Shown here piece by piece: positions 14,829 through 22,910 of a stretch of DNA of 64,000 nucleotides. Both the position numbers and the translations under genes were made by a program. Every line of letters begins with the position of its first letter. The stretch's first letter is position 1. The DNA is from Desulfoluna butyratoxydans (lineage in GTDB: Bacteria; Desulfobacterota; Desulfobacteria; Desulfobacterales; Desulfolunaceae): positions 215,620 to 279,619 of the forward strand of contig NZ_CAADHO010000007.1 in assembly GCF_900699765.1 (NCBI RefSeq), written 5' to 3'. The notes under the pieces are model-generated. The model made no database searches. It was given only the letters and a program-made list of their open reading frames with translations, and was not told where the DNA came from.

Positions 14829-16616
14829 TTATGTCTTAGTGTTGTCGGGAAGGCGGATGGCGTCGGTTTTTCCCACGAGCTCCTCTTTGATGAGGTCGTC
14901 CAGGAAGGTTTCCGGCGACAACAGGGCCTCCCGTGTGATGAAGAAGTGAGTCTTGCCGGTTTTTTCCCGGATCAGGGAGAGACCGAGCTCGAAATCTCCG
15001 GTGATTTTTGCAAACAACTCGTCGAAGGTGGCCCCGGCCGTCAGGATCTGATCCATGAGGAAATCCACCGCCTCTTCATCAAACAGGACATGCATACCAA
15101 ATTTCGAGAAAAAATTCACCTCAAGTTTTTTAACCTCTTCATAATGTGAATGAATTCTCTCAATGGCGCGTCCCGTGGAGATTCCGCTTGCGATACAGAG
15201 CGTTGACGCCAGGTCCGTTCGCCAGGGCGTCATGGGCAGCAGGTGGCCCACGGTGAGTTGATCCCAGTGGTTGGTGATGTACCCGGACAGGGATTCTGTT
15301 TCCAGGGCCTCCAGATGCCGGAAGCGGGCGGCCCATTCGTCGGCCATGGCAGGATCCGACAGAGACCGCAGGGTCTCCTCAGGCTCCAGGGCCGCTTCGA
15401 TGGTGGCGGGGAACTCTTTCCGGCCCGTGGAGGGCAGGCGGGTCTCAAAGGGGAGGAGCACATCCTCCACCGCGCTCACGAGGCCTCGGGCCCCGGTGTT
15501 TTCAAGGTGGGCACGCCGCGCGATCTCCCGGAGAATCTCATCGTCGAACCGGATGCTGATGCCGTAGGATGAAAAATCGAGCTTTTTGCTCAGGATCACC
15601 GGGTTGTTGGGGTTTTTAAGGATCTCAAAGAGATCGTCCTCGGAGAGGGACTCCAGGGTGGTGCGTACGGGCAGGCGCCCCACAAATTCGGATTCGAAGC
15701 CGAACTCCACCAGGTCTTCGGTGCGCAGCTCGCGGAAGATGGCGTCGGTGTCCGCGTTGTCGTGGAGGGTGGCGCCGAAACCGATGCTTTTTTTACGGTT
15801 GCGCTTTTCGATGATTTCGGACAGGCCGTTGAAGGCGCCGCTCATGATAAAAAGGATGTTGCCGGTGTTGATCACCTGCTTTTCCAGGTTGCCGGTCTTC
15901 TGGTAGCGCTCCATCTCCTTGAGCATGGAGACGGGATCATGGGGGACCTTGAGTTCTACGTCGGTCTCTTCCATGGGCTTGAGGAGAGCCCGCTGGACAC
16001 CGGTGCGGGAGATATCGGCTCCGACGAGGTTGGGTGAGGAGGCGATTTTGTCCACTTCGTCGATATAGACGATGCCGCATTCGGCCCGCTCAATGTCGTC
16101 GTCGGCTTCACGCACCAGGTCCCGGATCAGGTCCTCGACGTTGCCGCCCACGTAGCCTGCCTCTGTGAATTTGGTGGCGTCTCCCTTGACAAAGGGGACC
16201 CCGATCTTGTCGGCGATGAGCTTGATCATGTAGGTCTTGCCCACGCCGGTGGGGCCGATCATCAGGACGTTGTTTTTGATGCCCCCCACAATGCCGGAGG
16301 TCTTGCGTCCCTCGTCCCCCAAGTGGCGGATTCGATTGAAATGGGTGCAGATTTTTGTTGCCAGTACGGCTTTGGCCCTCTCCTGACGGATGATGAACTG
16401 GTCCAGATAGGCCACCAGGTCTTCAGGCTTCATGTCGAAGTCGAGTTGAAAACCCTTCTTCTCCGCTCTGACGCTCTTGCCTTCGGTTTTGTCCCGCTCG
16501 GGTTTCGAGAAGGGAGAGACGATCTTTACGTTTCCGCCAAACTTTTGATTGAGGAAATTACCGATCTCCTTTTCGAGTTCCTTGGGGTCGGGTATGTTTT
16601 CGTTATAATGGCTCAT
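14829..16616 (-). CDS. ClpX-like AAA+ unfoldase without zinc finger, extended C-terminus
   Basis: A 595-residue AAA+ ATPase. Walker A GPTGVGKTYMI, Walker B GIVYIDEVDKIA, the pore loop GYVG and the sensor stretch EFVGRLPV all match ClpX. An IGF tripeptide in KKSIGFGATL stands where ClpX has its ClpP-docking loop. Differences from ClpX (about 420 residues): no N-terminal zinc-binding domain, instead about 75 residues with KKGFQLDFDMKPEDLVAYL, and about 175 extra residues at the C-terminus. That tail contains KFGMHVLFDEEAVDFLMDQI, which resembles the small-domain stretch SYGISIRFDDEILREIARRA earlier in the protein. I choose the ATG at 16616 because it has a GGAG site; a GTG six bases upstream is the alternative. 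Probable protease-linked unfoldase; substrate unknown. Confidence 0.8.
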   Translation of the reverse strand: MSHYNENIPDPKELEKEIGNFLNQKFGGNVKIVSPFSKPERDKTEGKSVRAEKKGFQLDFDMKPEDLVAYLDQFIIRQERAKAVLATKICTHFNRIRHLGDEGRKTSGIVGGIKNNVLMIGPTGVGKTYMIKLIADKIGVPFVKGDATKFTEAGYVGGNVEDLIRDLVREADDDIERAECGIVYIDEVDKIASSPNLVGADISRTGVQRALLKPMEETDVELKVPHDPVSMLKEMERYQKTGNLEKQVINTGNILFIMSGAFNGLSEIIEKRNRKKSIGFGATLHDNADTDAIFRELRTEDLVEFGFESEFVGRLPVRTTLESLSEDDLFEILKNPNNPVILSKKLDFSSYGISIRFDDEILREIARRAHLENTGARGLVSAVEDVLLPFETRLPSTGRKEFPATIEAALEPEETLRSLSDPAMADEWAARFRHLEALETESLSGYITNHWDQLTVGHLLPMTPWRTDLASTLCIASGISTGRAIERIHSHYEEVKKLEVNFFSKFGMHVLFDEEAVDFLMDQILTAGATFDELFAKITGDFELGLSLIREKTGKTHFFITREALLSPETFLDDLIKEELVGKTDAIRLPDNTKT

Positions 16617-17207
16617 GGTCACTCCAATATAAACACGGGCTGGTGAATTGCAAGGGGGCGGCGCCGCGTAAGGGCCTCTGTTCTTGCTTTGCTGGAGTGC
16701 AATCCTGTGTAAAAACAGGAGTGAAGGGGCGCCTGCCTCTGTGCCCGAGTTTCAGCCCGGATATTTCACGCGTCGAGGGCATCCATCGATTAAGGCATCC
16801 GTGCTGCAGATGGTGTGGTTTACCCCCAGGCACTGAAAATTCAGAAGATGGAAGTACTTTGGACTACCTGGTTCTTGCTTTGGTAAGCGAACGTAATAAC
16901 AGTTCTATTGTGCCTGGGCGGATCGCTTTGTTAGAAAATAGTCGGTCCGGGGGCGCATGGGGAGGTAAAAGAGGCAGGCAGGGGTGGTGCTGCCGGGACA
17001 GGTGTGTTAGAAACCCTCGTTGAACGTGTCGTGATAATCAAATGATCCGGCGGTGACAAGACAGGCCTGAATCCCGTGCAGAGCAGGGGAGGGAGTCGCC
17101 GTCGCAAGATGCAATATGCACGGGAAAATGCAGCTCCTTTTTCCCGGAACCCACCGTTTTGGCATAAAGATAAACCGATCGCGTGCCGATATGAGTAAAC
17201 ATAATGT
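16617..17207. other. Gap without recognisable gene
   Basis: This gap of nearly 600 bases lies between the divergent ClpX-like and histidine kinase genes and must contain both promoters. Frames here have no protein-like composition, and I see no RNA gene or strong hairpin. Confidence 0.5.
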
Positions 17208-18920
17208 GTGCACTGCGTGATAACCTCTTCCAGAAAAAGAGAAAAGGGGGTGGCATTGAACCGGGACTCTGACCGAACGGTTCTTGTAGTACATGGCGAT
17301 GAACAGAGCCTGGCCCGTGCCCGGCGGCTCCTCGAATCAGAAGGCATCCATGTTGAAGAACAGGGGCCTGAAAGGGGTTCGTCCGATGATCGTGTACGAT
17401 ATGAAGAGTTGTTCAAGACAAGCCGCGACGGCATTTTGTTTACGGACTTGAACGGGCGCATCGAAGATGCCAACCCCGCGTTCCTCGACATGGTCGGATA
17501 CCCCCTGGAGGAGGTGTGCGATCGCTTTGAGCAACAGATAACGCCGGAAAAGTGGCGCCTGCTGGAGTCACGCATCGTGGCTCCTGCTCTCCTTGCCAAG
17601 GGCGAATCCGGGGAGTACGAAAAGGAGTACATTAAAAAGGGTGGGAGCCGGGTGCCCACCCAGGTTCGAAGCTGGCTGTTGCGCAACACCCAGGGGGAAC
17701 CTTTCAGAAAGCTGACCCTGGTCAGGGACACCTCGGCCCGCAAGTCCATGGAAGAGCAGCTCAGGCAGGCCCAGAAAATGGAAGCCCTGGGGACCCTTGC
17801 CGGGGGCATCGCCCATGACTTCAACAACGTGCTGGCCGCCATCCTTGGGTACATCGAGCTTGCCCGTTTTGATGTGGACGAGTCCAATCCGGCGCGAAAA
17901 AGCATCGACCAGATCTACAAAGCCTCCCAGCGCGCCAGAAACCTGGTGGGCCACATTCTCTCCTTCAGCAGGCAGACCGTCCATGAGAAGAAGCCGGTCT
18001 TCATGCAGCAGATTATCGGGGAATCCCTGGAACTCCTCCGGGCAAGCCTTCCCAGCACCATTGAGATCAAGCAGTCCATGACCTCCAAGGTCTATCCCAT
18101 CGACGCAGATTCCACCCAGATTCACCAGATCCTCATGAACCTGTGCACCAACGCGGCCCATGCCATGGCCGACGGAGGGACCCTGTCCATTCTTTTGGAC
18201 GTGGTCACCTTAAATGAGGTGGACGTGCATGAGTTCATCGAACTGGAGCCCGGTGCGTACATGAAGCTCTCGGTGGGAGACACGGGCTGCGGCATGAACC
18301 TTGAGGTGAAAAAACGCATTTTCGATCCCTATTTCACCACCAAGGGAAAGGGCCAGGGCACCGGCATGGGGCTCTCTGTTGTCCACGGCATCCTGAAGGT
18401 CCACGGCGGGGCGATTCGCGTGGAGAGCGAGGAGGGAGAGGGCAGCGTATTCCACCTTTACTTTCCGGTCTCCGAAGGACGTGCCGGTGAAGAACCCAAG
18501 GTTGCAGCAGGGCTTGCCCGCGGACAGGAGAACATCCTTTTTGTGGACGACGAGCCGGATCTGGCCGAGATGGTCGGGGCCATGTTGGAGCGCCTGGGGT
18601 ATACGGTGACATCCGTTACGGACAGCCGGGAGGCCTTCGACCTTTTCTCCAAATCCCCAGAAGCCTTTGACCTGGTGGTGACGGACCTGACCATGCCCAA
18701 GATGACGGGTGTCGCCCTGGCCCGCAAGGTCAAAGCCCTGCGACCGGAGGTGCCGGTGATCATCTGCACCGGATACAGCGACAGCTTTTCGGCAGGGGAA
18801 GTCTCGGACGCGGGGATCGATTTTCTGCTCATGAAGCCCCTTGAAATCAGGGAGCTTTCCGCATCCATCCGCAATGCCCTTACAGGCAGGGGGACAGATG
18901 AAACCTTGTCATCTCATTAA
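17208..18920 (+). CDS. Hybrid histidine kinase: PAS, kinase and receiver domains
   Basis: A 570-residue soluble sensor kinase without membrane segments. The order is a short receiver-like opening (TVLVVHGDEQSLARARRLL), a PAS domain (about residues 65-185; FKTSRDGILFTDLNGRIEDANPAF), a HisKA dimerisation domain with the phospho-accepting histidine in GGIAHDFNNVLAAILGY, an ATP-binding domain (NLCTNAAHAM, DTGCGM, GTGMGLSVVHGI) and a C-terminal receiver with the aspartate in VVTDLTMPK. No DNA-binding output is present, so the signal must pass to another protein. The start is uncertain: GTG at 17208, GTG at 17250 or TTG at 17256, all near a purine-rich AAAAGAGAAAAGGGG. The secreted-protein gene at 18898 overlaps its end, suggesting an operon. 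Confidence 0.88.
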   Translation: MHCVITSSRKREKGVALNRDSDRTVLVVHGDEQSLARARRLLESEGIHVEEQGPERGSSDDRVRYEELFKTSRDGILFTDLNGRIEDANPAFLDMVGYPLEEVCDRFEQQITPEKWRLLESRIVAPALLAKGESGEYEKEYIKKGGSRVPTQVRSWLLRNTQGEPFRKLTLVRDTSARKSMEEQLRQAQKMEALGTLAGGIAHDFNNVLAAILGYIELARFDVDESNPARKSIDQIYKASQRARNLVGHILSFSRQTVHEKKPVFMQQIIGESLELLRASLPSTIEIKQSMTSKVYPIDADSTQIHQILMNLCTNAAHAMADGGTLSILLDVVTLNEVDVHEFIELEPGAYMKLSVGDTGCGMNLEVKKRIFDPYFTTKGKGQGTGMGLSVVHGILKVHGGAIRVESEEGEGSVFHLYFPVSEGRAGEEPKVAAGLARGQENILFVDDEPDLAEMVGAMLERLGYTVTSVTDSREAFDLFSKSPEAFDLVVTDLTMPKMTGVALARKVKALRPEVPVIICTGYSDSFSAGEVSDAGIDFLLMKPLEIRELSASIRNALTGRGTDETLSSH

Positions 18921-19413
18921 CGGATTGGTTTGTGCCCTGGGCCTGTTGCTGGCCTCGCGAAGCGCGGTTGCGGAGAGCTTTGACTTCCGCAGTGTGCGCT
19001 GGGGCATGAACCGTTTCGAGGTGATGGCCTCTGAAAAAATCGCCCCGAAACGCATGGGGCGGCACGAACTGCTGTATCGCGTCTCTTTGTTCAAGCGGCC
19101 TGCGCACCTGATGTATCGACTGGCCGGGGATCGCCTGGTGGGTGTGCGCTATGTTCTTCCGGTCAAGTTGTCGGATTCCCTTGATAAACTCGAGGAGCTG
19201 GTCTCCCTGAGGTACGGGGTGGCCAGCCGGGAGACCGGGAAAGAGGGGGCCCAGAGGGTCTGGACCGCTCAGGATCGGACCGTTCGCCTCTTTTTTCCCA
19301 AAAAAGGGCAGGCCGTTATCGATATTGTCTCCAGAGGGGCTTCCGCCGCCTCATCCGCAGAGCTGGCAAGCCTTCGCAGCTCTGCGCGTGATGCGGTGGT
19401 GAGTAGTCTGTAA
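18898..19413 (+). CDS. Secreted protein of unknown function
   Basis: A 171-residue protein with a clear signal peptide (MKPCHLINGLVCALGLLLAS, cleavage near AVAES), so probably periplasmic. The mature part begins FDFRSVRWGMNRFEVMASE, a layout seen in small periplasmic proteins of unknown function, followed by alternating beta and basic segments and a C-terminal alanine/serine-rich helix. I do not recognise the family. The ATG at 18898 has AGGGGGAC just upstream and lies within the last 23 bases of the kinase gene in another frame. Overlap suggests co-expression; it may sense or modulate something for the kinase, which is speculation. Confidence 0.75.
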   Translation: MKPCHLINGLVCALGLLLASRSAVAESFDFRSVRWGMNRFEVMASEKIAPKRMGRHELLYRVSLFKRPAHLMYRLAGDRLVGVRYVLPVKLSDSLDKLEELVSLRYGVASRETGKEGAQRVWTAQDRTVRLFFPKKGQAVIDIVSRGASAASSAELASLRSSARDAVVSSL

Positions 19414-19564
19414 CACGAACGGTATTGACACCTTGTGAGGAAATTAGTAGTGCACAAAGGATAACAATGTTAATTCCATACGGTTGGTATTCTGTGTGTG
19501 CACAATTTGTTTGGTAATGCTGAGCGATGATTTTCACCACGAAAGGAAGGAAGGAGTGCAAGGA

Positions 19565-19999
19565 ATGATGAGAATGGTTCTAAGGTGCATGTTGGTTGCT
19601 TCGATTCTCTGCCTGGTAGCGGGCAGTGTATCTGCAGAGCAGTTGAGAGTCATCGGCAATCGAAGCGTTCCCGTCGCTTCCCTTGAACAGCGGGAGATTC
19701 GGAATATCTACCTCGGGAAGAAGAAAGTATGGGAAAACGGCATGCGTGTACAGTTTGTTATCCTTGGTAAAGGTGACACCCAGGACGCGTTTTTGAACAA
19801 ATACCTCAAGAAAAATCACAGCACCTTCACGCGGTATTGGAAAAAGAAGGTGTTTACCGGAGGAGGCCAGGCACCCAAGAGTTTTGATAAAGAACGGGAC
19901 CTCGTGGAGTACGTTGAGAAGACAAAAGGGGCCATCGGCTTTGTCTCCTCAGGCGCTGCCACGGACCAGGTGAAGATCTTGAGCGAAATGACCATCTAA
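19565..19999 (+). CDS. Small PstS-like periplasmic binding protein
   Basis: A 144-residue exported protein. The signal peptide is MMRMVLRCMLVASILCLVAGSVSA. The mature part (QLRVIGNRSVPVASLEQREIRNIYLGKK, then GGGQAPKSFD and KGAIGFVSSGA) matches the short single-lobe phosphate-binding-like proteins related to PstS. It is far smaller than a full PstS (about 300 residues), and no ABC transporter lies beside it. The porin that follows by 53 bases suggests the pair works together at the envelope. I start it at 19565 because AAGGAG is eight bases upstream. The ligand is unknown; an oxyanion is plausible from the family. Confidence 0.78.
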   Translation: MMRMVLRCMLVASILCLVAGSVSAEQLRVIGNRSVPVASLEQREIRNIYLGKKKVWENGMRVQFVILGKGDTQDAFLNKYLKKNHSTFTRYWKKKVFTGGGQAPKSFDKERDLVEYVEKTKGAIGFVSSGAATDQVKILSEMTI

Positions 20000-20052
20000 C
20001 CTTGTTTACGATTATATTTCACATACCTTTATCGATGCGGAGGCTAACAACA

Positions 20053-21387
20053 ATGATGAAAAGAACGGCCATTTTGTTTACCGTGATTCTGGTGTTTCTA
20101 TCGGCGCAGTCTGCCGGTGCCCTGGAGCTGGGCTCTGAGGGGCAGGTGAGTATTCACGGTTTCATTACCCAGGGGTACCTTCTCTCCTCGGACAACAAAT
20201 TTTTCGGGGATACCGATAACGGCGGCACGTATCATTTCAACGAGCGCGGCATCAACTTCACCTCGGACGTCAGCGACCGGCTGCGTCTGGGTATCCAGTT
20301 CTTCTCCCGGGATTTTGGCAATCTGGGAAACAACGACGTAACCATCGACTGGGCCTATGCCGATTACTCCTTCACCGAGTGGGCCAACTTCAGGGCCGGT
20401 AAGCTCAAGATGCCCCAGGGCCTCTACAACACCAGCCGGGACGTGGACATGCTGCGTACCTCGGTGCTGCTTCCCCAGAGTGTGTACAACGAGGGGTGGC
20501 GAGACTCCATCAACGCCCTCAACGGCTTTGAGTACTACGGGTATGCCCCGGCCGGCAAGGTGGGCAGCTTTGAGTACCATTTCCTGGGCGGGGTCAACCA
20601 GTTTGAGGACGACGGCCCTGAGATGCGGCTTCTGGAAGACCAGTTCCCCATCTACCTGGGTGTGGACGTCTCCAACAACAAGGTGGACCGCACCTATGTG
20701 GGCAGCGTGCTCTGGGAGTCTCCCCTTGAAGGCCTCTCCTTTGGCCTGAGTGGCTGGGAGATGAACTTCAATGCAGATATTACAAGTACTCCTGACGGCA
20801 GTGTGACCATACCTCCTGAGTTGCAAAAAGACCCTTCCACAATTGAGGTGACCCAGACGGGATGGACCACCTCCCTGCAGTATGCCGTAGGGGACTTTGT
20901 CTTCTCCACCGAATACAACCGCATCAACTACGAAATGGTATCCCCGGGGTATATTCCCGAAGATTCACCTGCAGCGGACTTTGACAGCGAAGGCTACTAC
21001 GGCATGATCACCTACCGGTTCACCGACTGGTTTGAGGTGGGTACTTATTACTCCGAGTACTACGCCAACCGGGACGACAAGGACGGGGAGGATGCTGCTA
21101 AGAGGTGGGCTGACTCCGGTGGTTTAGCAGGCGGATATCCCCCCGGTCAGGAACACAGAGCCTACCTCAAGGACCTGGCCCTTTCCCTTCGGTTCGATAT
21201 CACCGAGAACTGGATCCTCAAGCTCGAGGGACATAAGATGCGCGGGGGCGCCATCATGCTGAACTCCGACGGGAACACGGATTTTTACCCGTCCAACGCC
21301 ATGGGTGTTGTTGATGGCCAGATCGAAGGCCCCAGCTACACCAAAGACTGGGAGCTCTACACGGCGAAAGTCTCTTTCAGCTTCTGA
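20053..21387 (+). CDS. Outer membrane porin-like beta barrel
   Basis: A 444-residue outer membrane protein with a signal peptide (MMKRTAILFTVILVFLSAQSAGA). Its composition is that of a 16-strand type porin: alternating aromatic strands (YHFNERGINFTSDVSDRLRLGIQFF, WAYADYSF) and a final strand ending in phenylalanine (YTAKVSFSF), the signal for outer membrane assembly. Glycine-, aspartate- and tyrosine-rich loops lie between strands. The ATG at 20053 has GGAGG nine bases upstream. Transcribed after the PstS-like protein, it may supply that protein's ligand. Pore specificity cannot be read. Confidence 0.85.
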   Translation: MMKRTAILFTVILVFLSAQSAGALELGSEGQVSIHGFITQGYLLSSDNKFFGDTDNGGTYHFNERGINFTSDVSDRLRLGIQFFSRDFGNLGNNDVTIDWAYADYSFTEWANFRAGKLKMPQGLYNTSRDVDMLRTSVLLPQSVYNEGWRDSINALNGFEYYGYAPAGKVGSFEYHFLGGVNQFEDDGPEMRLLEDQFPIYLGVDVSNNKVDRTYVGSVLWESPLEGLSFGLSGWEMNFNADITSTPDGSVTIPPELQKDPSTIEVTQTGWTTSLQYAVGDFVFSTEYNRINYEMVSPGYIPEDSPAADFDSEGYYGMITYRFTDWFEVGTYYSEYYANRDDKDGEDAAKRWADSGGLAGGYPPGQEHRAYLKDLALSLRFDITENWILKLEGHKMRGGAIMLNSDGNTDFYPSNAMGVVDGQIEGPSYTKDWELYTAKVSFSF

Positions 21388-21411
21388 TGCCTTTGGGCCT
21401 CACGACGCTCT

Positions 21412-21464
21412 GATCGATATGCCGGCATCAGCCATGTTTATGGCGGTGCCGGCATGATCGCTAT
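21412..21464. other. Inverted repeat after the porin gene
   Basis: ATGCCGGCA at 21419 pairs with TGCCGGCAT at 21447, with a further GCCAT/ATGGC pair inside the loop. No T-run follows, so it is a stable hairpin rather than a classic terminator. The rest of the gap to 21708 holds nothing recognisable. Confidence 0.5.
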
Positions 21465-21708
21465 GTGGGACGCCCGGCTCCCGGTTCTTTCGGGAGGGGC
21501 CTTCCGCGATGAACAACCCTGCCTCACAACACACACAACGGCCGCTTTTCTTATGTGATGTTCTCCTTTTCGGCCGCCTTCATGGATACGATTCGTGACA
21601 AATGAAAGGACTCGGAAAAAACAGAGATGCACACAAGCGGCGCCCGTCGGGCCGCATCGCCTCTGTCTTTTTTCGACGTAACTGCCAATGACCTTTTCGG
21701 GGGGTGTA

Positions 21709-22896
21709 ATGACCAGACGAAGATTTCAATGGATCGCATGTGTTCTTGCCGTGTTTTTCATGATGCCGTGGCCTGCGGCGGCCAAGAAAGTCGAAGATGT
21801 GGAGACGGCCTCGCGATTTGCCCAGGCCTTTGGCGGCAAAGTGCAGCCAGAACTCATGACCAACGCCCTCCGCAGCGTGGGCAAAACCCAACTGCATCGC
21901 TACAAGCGGGACGTGACCCTGGAAAAGCCCCTGGACGTCCGGGTTCTGGGGGACCGCTACATGTCGGCTGCTTTTTCCGCCCGTGTGAAAAAAGCGGGCA
22001 GCGCCCGGGCCAAGGCCGAACCGGCCATCTATGTCCTTTTGTTCCAGAAGAAAGCAGACGGGGGGCTGGACCATCAGATGCAGCACCTGATGATCCTCGC
22101 AGATCCCGGTGAGATTGCTTCCTACGAGACCATGGCCGATGCCGAGGTAGCGGCCCGTTTTCGCAAAGCCGGTGCAGATGTGAAGGTGGTGGCGGCAGCT
22201 CCGGTGCCCAAGCCCGATACGCCTGAGCCGGTGGCGCTGCTGTCCGGAGACAGCATCTGCCGGGGCGTGGTGGGGGAGTCCTTCATCGACGACTCCATTA
22301 CCCGGGACAGTGAGCTGATGCAGCTTCTCTCCGGGTACGCCAGGAAGGAGGATATCCCCAAGGCCGTTCCCGTGGTGAAGGCCGGTGCCGGTTCTCCGGA
22401 GCTCCAGCTGCGGGTGGCGGAGCTGGAGGCCAGGGTAAGGGCCCTTGAGGGCCTCCTTGCCAACATCACCCGCAAAGGCGGCAACATCTATTTTAACGGG
22501 GTCAACCTTTACGTAACCAACGGCACGGGCAAGGCCGACAAGGTCAACGGTAAGGGGAACGTGGTGATCGGCTACGGAGCCACAGGCTCCGGGTCCCATA
22601 ACCTGGTGGTGGGGGCAGCCAACCGCTTCGAAGGCTTCGGCAGCGTGGTTTCCGGTCGCGGCAACGCCGTGAGTGGCAACTGCAGTGCCGTTCTCGGGGG
22701 GGAAAGCAACAAGGCCAGCGGTGATTTTTCCATTGTTGCCGGTGGCAAAGGAAACAAAGCCCGGGGAACGTATGCCTCCATTCTGGGGGGGACGAAAAAC
22801 ACAGCCAAGGGTGAATACACCAGCATCAACGGCCAGCGAGGACGGACCAAAGGTGGGACCAATCCTCATTTCACAAGTGAAAAGACCAGCGAGTAA
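21709..22896 (+). CDS. Secreted protein with YadA-like head repeats
   Basis: A 395-residue exported protein. The signal peptide is about residues 1-26 (RRRFQWIACVLAVFFMMPWPAAA). A globular region of about 200 residues that I do not recognise follows, then a short coiled-coil-like stretch (LQLRVAELEARVRALEGLLANI). The last 120 residues are 14- to 16-residue repeats of the form GxGNxVxGxxSxVxGG (for example SVVSGRGNAVSGNCSAVLGG), the left-handed beta-roll of trimeric autotransporter heads such as YadA. There is no membrane anchor at the C-terminus, so it cannot be a true autotransporter and may be a periplasmic or released trimer. I start it at 21709 because GGGGTG precedes it. It is 14 bases upstream of the caspase-like gene, so they probably share a message. 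Confidence 0.75.
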   Translation: MTRRRFQWIACVLAVFFMMPWPAAAKKVEDVETASRFAQAFGGKVQPELMTNALRSVGKTQLHRYKRDVTLEKPLDVRVLGDRYMSAAFSARVKKAGSARAKAEPAIYVLLFQKKADGGLDHQMQHLMILADPGEIASYETMADAEVAARFRKAGADVKVVAAAPVPKPDTPEPVALLSGDSICRGVVGESFIDDSITRDSELMQLLSGYARKEDIPKAVPVVKAGAGSPELQLRVAELEARVRALEGLLANITRKGGNIYFNGVNLYVTNGTGKADKVNGKGNVVIGYGATGSGSHNLVVGAANRFEGFGSVVSGRGNAVSGNCSAVLGGESNKASGDFSIVAGGKGNKARGTYASILGGTKNTAKGEYTSINGQRGRTKGGTNPHFTSEKTSE

Positions 22897-22910
22897 GGTG
22901 GAGAGAGACC

